A stretch of DNA of 20,428 bases, from positions 1-20,428 of the forward strand of contig JAGODU010000069.1 of the NCBI GenBank assembly GCA_017998095.1. The letters run 5' to 3'. The translations under genes and the position numbers were made by a program. Numbering within the stretch: position 1 is the stretch's first letter; the number at the start of each line of letters is the position of its first letter. The DNA comes from Prolixibacteraceae bacterium. Its GTDB lineage: Bacteria > Bacteroidota > Bacteroidia > Bacteroidales > Prolixibacteraceae. The notes under the pieces are model-generated. The model saw only the letters and a list, made by a program, of their open reading frames with translations, made no database searches and was not told the DNA's origin. Below are positions 8,776-15,218 of this stretch, piece after piece.

Positions 8776-9942
8776 CTAAATTTTAATATTTCTTATTTTT
8801 TTTAGAGAATTATCAATTTTTTCAATAATAATCTCAATTTCTCCCTCTGAATTAAATCTCCCAGCCCCAAACCTAACTGCAGAAAATAGATATTTTTCCG
8901 ATAATCCAATCGCCTTTAGTACATGAGAAGGTTCTACACTTGTTGTAGTACAAGCGGACCCGGCAGAAATCGCTAGGTCATTTTGAATGAGATGTAAGAG
9001 CGCTTTACTCTCAATCCCTCCAAAGCTTACATTGAGATTGTGAGCTAACCGATTTGTACGATGACCATTTAATTTCACATCATCGTGGAATTCGCAAAAC
9101 GATTGATACATTTGAGAAGTCCATTTTCGAAATCGAACATTCTCATCTTTCATTTCTCTTCCCGCAATCTCAAGAGCAGTGCCCAAACCGACAATACCAG
9201 GCACATTCAAGGTCCCGGAGCGAACTCCTCGCTCTTGGCCTCCACCTGACAATTGGGGAGTTAGTCGTCCTTTTGGATTTCGCCCTTTAATGAATAATGC
9301 ACCGACGCCTTTGGGACCATATATTTTGTGCCCTGACATGGAGAGAAGATCGATATTCATTTTATTCACATCGATAGGGATATGGCCAACAGCCTGGGCA
9401 GCATCGGTATGAAATAGAACTTCATTATCATGGGCAATTTTACCAATTTCGTTTAGAGGAGCAATTGTTCCTATTTCGTTATTTGCGGCCATAATGGAAA
9501 TTAGAACCGTTTTATCAGTAAGAGCCGATACAACATCCCCCGGATCCACCATCCCATATTGATCTACCGATAGGAAAGTGACCGACTTACCCTTCTCCTG
9601 TAATTTCTTCGCCGTATCGAGAACGGCCTTATGTTCGGTAACACAAGTAATTAGGTGATCACCTTTTTCAGAGAACTTATCCATCACTCCCAGTATCGCA
9701 AGATTGTCCGATTCAGTCGCCCCACTCGTGAAAATAATTTCATCGGAACGTGCATGGATGATTTTAGCGGTTTTTTCTCTTGCAGATTCGACCACCTCTG
9801 CTGCTTGAACACCATACAAATGGTCGATGCTCGATGCATTACCGAATTGTTCAGAAAAAAACGGAAGCATTGACTCAAGGACTCGGGGATCGACAGGAGT
9901 GGTTGCATGATAGTCCATGTAAATCGGGAATTTAGGTGTCAT
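8776..9942 (-). CDS. dndA: Cysteine desulfurase DndA (NifS/IscS family)
   Basis: A 388-residue, PLP-dependent cysteine desulfurase. The PLP Schiff-base lysine is Lys206 in SMSGHKIYGPKG, with His104 (VTEHKA) and Asp180/Gln183 (HTDAAQAVG) in the cofactor pocket. The persulfide-carrying cysteine is Cys331 in SAGSACTTTSVEPSHVL. Length and motifs are complete. The protein takes sulfur from L-cysteine and delivers it for phosphorothioation, probably through DndC, whose iron-sulfur cluster it may also assemble. It overlaps dndE by four bases (ATGA) and has GGAGGA just upstream of the ATG, so it is translationally coupled to dndE. That places it in the Dnd pathway and argues against a housekeeping IscS. 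Having the desulfurase last (C-D-E-A) follows the arrangement described for archaeal Dnd systems. Confidence 0.93.
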   Translation of the reverse strand: MTPKFPIYMDYHATTPVDPRVLESMLPFFSEQFGNASSIDHLYGVQAAEVVESAREKTAKIIHARSDEIIFTSGATESDNLAILGVMDKFSEKGDHLITCVTEHKAVLDTAKKLQEKGKSVTFLSVDQYGMVDPGDVVSALTDKTVLISIMAANNEIGTIAPLNEIGKIAHDNEVLFHTDAAQAVGHIPIDVNKMNIDLLSMSGHKIYGPKGVGALFIKGRNPKGRLTPQLSGGGQERGVRSGTLNVPGIVGLGTALEIAGREMKDENVRFRKWTSQMYQSFCEFHDDVKLNGHRTNRLAHNLNVSFGGIESKALLHLIQNDLAISAGSACTTTSVEPSHVLKAIGLSEKYLFSAVRFGAGRFNSEGEIEIIIEKIDNSLKKIRNIKI

Positions 9943-10343
9943 TCTTCTCCTCCGTAATCTCTGATTGATAATAAGAGAGATTCTGCCGGCAATAGACTGC
10001 GAAAATCACTTAAATCCTTTATACGTGAAAATATCGACATAACCCCACGATTCATGTGAGCACGAAATTGGGGGAAGAGATCGTTTTCTGGATCGAGGCC
10101 ATCCTCAATACACCGTTCACGAATTAATGCCATGAATAGTGAGTCCCACTCGCCTGTCAGAGTGTACCGATTTATCTCCTGTCCTTCTTCATCATATTCC
10201 GCTGGATTGGGAATTTTTGGCTCGTTTAATGAATAACAAACCGCAATCCGAGCAAGGATATTGGGGGTCAATCCAGTTTTCCCTTTGAGCTGTTGAAGAC
10301 GGAATGTTGCTGGTTTTGAGAGTTTAACTCTTTGGAAGGTCAT
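9939..10343 (-). CDS. dndE: DNA phosphorothioation protein DndE
   Basis: A 134-residue protein with the usual size and N-terminal pattern of DndE: VKLSKPATFRLQQLKGKTGL, then LTPNILARIAVCYSL, and the later HMNRGVMSIF. DndE is a small helical protein that binds nicked double-stranded DNA and is essential for PT formation; it works with DndC and DndD at the modified site. Its ATG overlaps the dndD stop by four bases and has a strong GGAGGTG six bases upstream; its own stop overlaps dndA in the same way. A basic N-terminal half (several Lys and Arg between residues 5 and 22) fits DNA contact. Identity is supported by both sequence pattern and position in the operon. Confidence 0.9.
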   Translation of the reverse strand: MTFQRVKLSKPATFRLQQLKGKTGLTPNILARIAVCYSLNEPKIPNPAEYDEEGQEINRYTLTGEWDSLFMALIRERCIEDGLDPENDLFPQFRAHMNRGVMSIFSRIKDLSDFRSLLPAESLLLSIRDYGGEE

Positions 10344-12382
10344 GCCTTCACCTCCTCCGATTCATTATCCCAGAAGTATCCCTCGGTAATAGTAGTCGTC
10401 CCCTCATCTGGATGGAAAATGAGATGATATGCACGAGCGATCGCGGGGCTCATTTGATTAAAGTATTTCTGATCGATTTCAGTATCCGTCGAAAGGATAA
10501 TCATTTGATGACTTGCAGTTGGGAAGAAATCTCGTATTAATTTTCCTCGGTGCATGCTATCCAGTCGCCCGAGAGGGGTATCGATTACGAAGGGTAAAGG
10601 CCGTTTTGATGCGATGGTAAGTGCCCAGAGCATTGCGATTGCATAAATCTGTTTCTCACCAACCGATAACTTGTTTTTCGGCCGTATTCCACCGCCGCTA
10701 TCAAATAAATTAATTGAGAAATTGTCAACATCTATCTCAACATCGGTGATGAAATTCCCTTTCCGTAACAATCGATTGAAACATTCCAGGAAGATTCGTG
10801 CCAGGTCTTGGATTTTTTCCCTTTGGAGCTCATCTGAATATTCTTCAAGAATAACCGAGACCGTTTTTGCATAATCGATTTTTTTCGATACAAAATCGAT
10901 TGAATGTATTTTTTCTTCGATTGACTGAATTTTCCTTTCAATCTCATTTAATTTTACTTGATATTGACGAAGCGCCTCTTCTTCCTTCACTATTTGTTCA
11001 CTAACCTGTCCGAATTCTTTGTTCAATTCGTTTAAATCGGAGATGAGAGGGGAGAGCACGTCATCTTCGGGTGCTTTCGACAGATCACTCTCTATCCGCC
11101 GTCTTTCATTTGTAAAAGATTCTAAGCGAGTTGATGCCTGATCCATCTGCTGAGGGACATCATGGAGAGATCTATCAATCCAGGTAAGAATTTTCTGATG
11201 CTCTATCGGGGAGAGTTGATGGATCGGTTTAAATTTAGTAAATTGGGTCTCATTATTATTAGTGTCCTTAATCATTCTTTGAATTTTTTTACTAATTTTA
11301 TGACGTGCATCTGATGAAATTTCCAAATCTTCCCAAAATTGTTCTGATTTGACACCTACATTAATTTTTTTCTGAATATCTAATACGACTGATTGAGTGG
11401 CTAAATAGCGTTGGAATTGTTCTTCTTGCCGTAATCGGCCCCTAACCTTTTCGCAATATTTCGGAGAGAGGGAAAAAGGAAAAAGATGGGAGCACAACTC
11501 ACGAATTCGATTCTTTTCTCTTTCAATCTCATTTTCAATTTGTGACCGTCGACTTTTTAATTCAGTCCGTTTATCTGCAAAGCTCCCTCCCTCATGAGAA
11601 ATTTTCAATTCCTGTCTTTCAATCTCCCCTTGAATTTGGGAGAGTTGTGCTTGTTTTTGGGCGAGATTTTGGTGGTGTGCTTCGATCTGATTTTCCAGCT
11701 CTTCCTTTTCATTCTTGAGCTTTTCGAATTGGTCTGTTAATACGGTGTGACCAGCATCCTTTCCTTTTCTTGCAAGAAAAATCCCAAGGTCATTCCTCAA
11801 TTGATCTACAAGATTCAATCCCAGAAGCGATTTAAACGATTCTTTCAACTCCAGACTATCGGTATTATCCTCAGCGAGACTTTGGATCTTCTCCCCGTCA
11901 AAGAAAAATAATCGTGAAATTCCGGGGGGGATTAGTTCGTTAATAAAGTCCTGCCATTGTGTGGTCTCGATCTCATTCAACTCTTGACCATTTTTCTTAA
12001 TAACGAGAGTTTCTTCGAGAATTCCATGGGAACGATGCCATGAACGGCTGACGAGATAGGTATCAGTGTGGCCGAGATAGGAATATTGAAATTCGATCTC
12101 GATATCTGCGGTATCAAGTTGGAGAGGAGAACCGAGGATTTGATGGATCTGTTCAGAGACATATTTCTCGTATGCTCCTTTTTTTAGCCTGAGTCCATCC
12201 ATATTCGGACCGTAGAGACACAATCTAATCCCTTCGAAGATGGTGGTTTTACCTGCCCCATTCATGCCCCCTATAAGAATTATTGGACGGTTTTTATCCT
12301 CGGAATACATTGGGGTTAAGTTGAAAACATGTTTTCCCCGGAATACACCAAAATTCTCGAGCGTTAATCGAGTGATAATCAT
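10340..12382 (-). CDS. dndD: DndD, Rad50/SMC-like ATPase of DNA phosphorothioation
   Basis: A 680-residue SMC/Rad50-like ATPase. The N-terminal half-domain carries Walker A at GGMNGAGKTT (38-47) and FFFDGEKIQSLAED (159-172), a segment typical of DndD. A long coiled coil rich in Glu, Lys and Gln spans roughly 205-560. The C-terminal half-domain has the ABC signature LSVGEKQ (572-578) and Walker B VIDTPLGRLD (599-608). DndD supplies ATPase activity and is thought to nick DNA or change its structure while sulfur is incorporated. The gene starts 4 bp after the dndC stop, with AAGGGA upstream as ribosome site, and overlaps dndE by four bases. No truncation or missing motif was seen. Confidence 0.94.
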   Translation of the reverse strand: MIITRLTLENFGVFRGKHVFNLTPMYSEDKNRPIILIGGMNGAGKTTIFEGIRLCLYGPNMDGLRLKKGAYEKYVSEQIHQILGSPLQLDTADIEIEFQYSYLGHTDTYLVSRSWHRSHGILEETLVIKKNGQELNEIETTQWQDFINELIPPGISRLFFFDGEKIQSLAEDNTDSLELKESFKSLLGLNLVDQLRNDLGIFLARKGKDAGHTVLTDQFEKLKNEKEELENQIEAHHQNLAQKQAQLSQIQGEIERQELKISHEGGSFADKRTELKSRRSQIENEIEREKNRIRELCSHLFPFSLSPKYCEKVRGRLRQEEQFQRYLATQSVVLDIQKKINVGVKSEQFWEDLEISSDARHKISKKIQRMIKDTNNNETQFTKFKPIHQLSPIEHQKILTWIDRSLHDVPQQMDQASTRLESFTNERRRIESDLSKAPEDDVLSPLISDLNELNKEFGQVSEQIVKEEEALRQYQVKLNEIERKIQSIEEKIHSIDFVSKKIDYAKTVSVILEEYSDELQREKIQDLARIFLECFNRLLRKGNFITDVEIDVDNFSINLFDSGGGIRPKNKLSVGEKQIYAIAMLWALTIASKRPLPFVIDTPLGRLDSMHRGKLIRDFFPTASHQMIILSTDTEIDQKYFNQMSPAIARAYHLIFHPDEGTTTITEGYFWDNESEEVKA

Positions 12383-12386
12383 GTCG

Positions 12387-13787
12387 TCATCCCTTCAAAA
12401 CTTCTTCTTCAGAACGCCATTCCTCACCAAGGACCTCTTCGATGCGTGCGAATATTGATGCTCGCCGACCCATCCCCTGGACCTGGTGCTCCATATCAAG
12501 TAACTTTGAAACAAGTCTTATCGGGACATGATGTCTATTGCAGATTTGTTCCAAAATCTGACTTTCAATATTAGAAAAACTCCCTTTATCTTCTTCAATC
12601 CAATCGAGATCCTGACCCATTATTTCTCGATAGATTTTTGGAAGGGTATCCTGCCAATCGCCTCGATTCAATTTCCATATGCGGCGAATCTCATGAAGTT
12701 CTTCCGGTCGAATTAAATTAATAGACATCTCGGGCTTTTCTTCGCGAATCTTCTTCTGAATTTTAAGCAGGTTTCTCAGTAAATCCTTACAATATTCGAA
12801 TTTGTATGGCCCCCGGATCAGTTCGTGATTTCCATCTTTTTTGTACTTGATTTTACCATTTAGTCGTTTATGTTCTCGAAAGAACTGCTTTTTTTCAGGA
12901 TCTTGCGTTTCAGCAAGCTTGTTTCGAAAATCAAGTAAGGGTTCTAGCCACTCCTCTCCATTGTCGATTAAAGCCTGAATACTCTTGTCTTTCGCTACGA
13001 CGGTACAGACCCAACATCCAAATCTGCTATTGCCGCAGGGAGGTGTGACATCATCAACAACAAGGGGACACTCTCCATCGGCGCTTCGGTAGAGGGCCGC
13101 AAGATCTCGATTATTTGCTCCCCAGGGAGAGGGATTTTGAAGCAGGTAAGTCCAAACATCGTCCTTTGTGAAATCTTCGATGGGGGTGTAGACAAATGAC
13201 TGTGCAAATTTTGAATGTCGGGAGAGTATACTCCCGGCGATTTTATAGAGGTTCATCATCTGCGCTCTTGTTGCGCTTTCAGATTTACGCACCCCTAAAA
13301 CGAGAATAACCTCACCATGTTCAGAAGCTTTGGAGAGAATGAATCGATCAGAAGTCTTAATTTTAAGACGATCTGTGCACCAACGAAATGATATTGATGG
13401 GGTTGGATACCCGCGACCAATGAGGTTAACCCAAAATGTTTCTGTTATTTTTGGGTATAACTTCGTCGCCGTGATAGGGAGATCTTGCTGTTTTGCTGCA
13501 GTATTGATTTTGCTGATATTGGAATTTATGTAATCGATAATGACAGGAGTTTCAACATACGTATCAGAAGAAATCACATACACTGGTTTGGTTCGCTTCT
13601 CTTTAGGTAATTGAAGGAGAGCATTCCATACTAATTGAAGTGATGTGGTTGAATCCTTTCCTCCACTAAATCCAATGATCCAAGGACGAGAATCTTCTGC
13701 ATACACTTCCTGAATTTCCTTATAAATATCACTTAAACTTCGAGCATCGAAAACTGACTTAATTTTCTCTTTTATTTGCGCTTCCAT
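12387..13787 (-). CDS. dndC: DndC, PAPS reductase-like sulfurtransferase (4Fe-4S)
   Basis: A 466-residue protein of the PAPS reductase / ATP pyrophosphatase family. The PP-loop is FSGGKDSTTS at about 40-49. A cysteine set suited to an iron-sulfur cluster is visible: Cys137 in RWCTDR, Cys251 in TPPCGN, and Cys258/Cys261 in FGCWVCTVV; Cys240 lies nearby. DndC activates the DNA phosphate or sulfur with ATP and carries the cluster assembled with DndA. I chose ATG 13787 because GAGGG lies eight bases upstream. A GTG at 13802 would give a GTGA overlap with dndB and five extra residues, but its only ribosome-site candidate is two bases away, which is too close. Either way it is coupled to dndB. Length and motifs fit complete DndC. 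Confidence 0.93.
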   Translation of the reverse strand: MEAQIKEKIKSVFDARSLSDIYKEIQEVYAEDSRPWIIGFSGGKDSTTSLQLVWNALLQLPKEKRTKPVYVISSDTYVETPVIIDYINSNISKINTAAKQQDLPITATKLYPKITETFWVNLIGRGYPTPSISFRWCTDRLKIKTSDRFILSKASEHGEVILVLGVRKSESATRAQMMNLYKIAGSILSRHSKFAQSFVYTPIEDFTKDDVWTYLLQNPSPWGANNRDLAALYRSADGECPLVVDDVTPPCGNSRFGCWVCTVVAKDKSIQALIDNGEEWLEPLLDFRNKLAETQDPEKKQFFREHKRLNGKIKYKKDGNHELIRGPYKFEYCKDLLRNLLKIQKKIREEKPEMSINLIRPEELHEIRRIWKLNRGDWQDTLPKIYREIMGQDLDWIEEDKGSFSNIESQILEQICNRHHVPIRLVSKLLDMEHQVQGMGRRASIFARIEEVLGEEWRSEEEVLKG

Positions 13788-13798
13788 TGTTATTACCC

Positions 13799-14923
13799 TC
13801 ACATTCCTTTTTGAAACGCATCTTCGGCCTGTTGTTCTTCAACCGAAAGAGGGAGACCCAATATGTTTTTAATAGCGTTGGAAGTCAATACCAAATTCAT
13901 CTGTGCTTTGCTAATACGGCCTCCAATCATCGATCGGCCTTCCCAAAGAGAGGCATTTGACCGAGACCAATCAACACTTCGAAGTTTTATTAATTCTTGC
14001 TTCCATGTATCGGGACTTTTTTCGAGTAACGTTTTTCCCGCCATACCTAGAGCGTGAAGAATTACGCCATGGACGTGTACGTAGTCTTTTCTGAGCTCGC
14101 TACTCGTGACTTTTCTATCGATGATTAAACACCATTCCGGGATATTTTTTGCAACCTCGTCCCAATAATCAAATGCTGTTTGACGTTCTTCCGGTGAAAT
14201 ATTCAAGGAATTTTTTGTTTTTTTCAGAAGGCTTTGGGTTGCTTGATAAATACTACTCAAAGTGAATAACTTAATGGACCGATTTGATATCGTAGATTTT
14301 TCAAAGTCAGTCAATCCTTTAAAAATCGGAACGGTATCAGCAAGCTCTATTGCAAGCTTGGCTAATGGATCCCGACTATCATAGAGGATTCCCAATGATC
14401 TGGTTGGTTGAACGGCATGTTTATTAAGATCAGCAAACATCTGTTGGCTTCTTTTCAATCCCGAATCTAAAAACAAAACGACCGAAATGGATTCATTGCC
14501 AAGCTCGGGGCATGATTTTAACGCCTCTTCTATAGCAGCCCGTCGATGTTGACCATCATTAATAATGAATCGAGCAGTAAGGGGGATGCTTATGGTCCCA
14601 ATTTTACTAAAATTTCCCTTTTCTCCAAAAGGAGTAAATTCAACCCTACCATCGATTGAGGCTGTTAGTGAGGAAAAGATGTAATCCTTAGGATTGGATA
14701 TGATGTAATTCGCAATTTGAGGGATTCTTGCATGATTCAGTACCCTTTGAGCCCTCATTTTTGGGGGGATTTCACTCTCATCGAAAATGAAAATTTTTGG
14801 GATTAATTTCAGAGGAAACAAAGTTACATAATATTCCTTCCCTGCTTGAATTCCCCGAATAGCAGGGAATTGAAGATTAACCGATTCTAATGAATTAAAA
14901 TTGTTTTGTATGGGAGAAACCAT
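13799..14923 (-). CDS. dndB: DndB, DGQHR-domain protein (Dnd regulator)
   Basis: A 374-residue protein with the DGQHR motif of the DndB family at 123-127 (INDGQHRRAAIEEAL, 121-135), within a ParB-like fold. DndB is not needed for sulfur insertion. In bacteria its loss changes how often sites are modified, and it has been reported to repress the dnd operon. It is the first gene of the minus-strand operon and reaches dndC with a minimal gap or overlap. No Shine-Dalgarno sequence precedes the ATG, and a TATA-like element sits about 25 bases upstream, so the mRNA may be leaderless. Three direct repeats cover this promoter and might bind DndB itself (inference). Archaeal DndCDEA-Pbe loci as I know them are named without DndB, so its presence here is notable. 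Confidence 0.9.
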   Translation of the reverse strand: MVSPIQNNFNSLESVNLQFPAIRGIQAGKEYYVTLFPLKLIPKIFIFDESEIPPKMRAQRVLNHARIPQIANYIISNPKDYIFSSLTASIDGRVEFTPFGEKGNFSKIGTISIPLTARFIINDGQHRRAAIEEALKSCPELGNESISVVLFLDSGLKRSQQMFADLNKHAVQPTRSLGILYDSRDPLAKLAIELADTVPIFKGLTDFEKSTISNRSIKLFTLSSIYQATQSLLKKTKNSLNISPEERQTAFDYWDEVAKNIPEWCLIIDRKVTSSELRKDYVHVHGVILHALGMAGKTLLEKSPDTWKQELIKLRSVDWSRSNASLWEGRSMIGGRISKAQMNLVLTSNAIKNILGLPLSVEEQQAEDAFQKGM

Positions 14924-14936
14924 ATTGAATCATATG

Positions 14937-14987
14937 TGGAAGTAGTATAATTAGTTTTGGAAGTATGGACATTCATTATTGGAAGTA
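14937..14987. repeat. Three TGGAAGTA direct repeats at the dndB promoter
   Basis: TGGAAGTA occurs at 14937-14944, 14958-14965 and 14980-14987, with start-to-start spacings of 21 and 22 bp, about two helical turns, so all three face the same side of the DNA. The second and third copies share a longer core, TTGGAAGTAT. The first copy lies between the putative TATA-like box and the dndB start codon and the others lie upstream, an arrangement expected for a cooperative operator. DndB is a natural candidate ligand, but nothing in the sequence proves the partner. Confidence 0.55.
14944..14952 (-). promoter_or_regulatory. TATA-like box of the dnd operon
   Basis: On the minus strand this reads AATTATACT, an acceptable archaeal TATA-like element. 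It is centred about 25 bases before the dndB ATG at 14923, so transcription would begin at or near the start codon. That agrees with the absence of a ribosome site and suggests a leaderless transcript. Its edge touches the first TGGAAGTA repeat, so a protein bound there would block initiation. Pattern-based prediction. Confidence 0.4.
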
Positions 14988-15110
14988 TCCTTTTTAAAAT
15001 AAATGAGGTTTAAGATTTTAATGCGATTCATCACCTTCAAAATCAAGATTGGCTGCATTGATTGCTTTTTAAGATAAAATCCCAGGAAATAAATCCTGCC
15101 GAATTATAAT

Positions 15111-15152
15111 AATATCGATTTTTTTTAAAAAAATTTTGGAAAGATCGATATT
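15111..15152. repeat. 9-bp inverted repeat upstream of mcrB
   Basis: AATATCGAT at 15111-15119 and ATCGATATT at 15144-15152 are perfect reverse complements separated by a T/A-rich spacer of 24 bases. The arm centres are 33 bp apart, about three helical turns. It lies 67-108 bases before the mcrB start and could be an operator or hairpin. An AT-rich stretch at about 15151-15167 just after it could serve as the mcrB promoter. No strong Shine-Dalgarno sequence precedes mcrB. The rest of the divergent gap 14988-15218 shows nothing else I recognise. Confidence 0.4.
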
Positions 15153-15218
15153 CAATAATAAATTTAGAATCGACACACTTATTGTTGCTGGTTGAAAAGA
15201 TAGAACCTTAACTCGAAA

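Noticed and set aside
8776..9942. Housekeeping IscS/NifS rather than DndA
   Set aside because: Four-base overlap with dndE and a coupled strong ribosome site tie it to the dnd operon; no iscU or nifU is adjacent.
189..15057. Shared 11-mer ATTGGCTGCAT at 189-199 and 15048-15057 region as an attachment-site pair
   Set aside because: A repeat this short is expected by chance many times in 20 kb; no integrase or tRNA gene is nearby.
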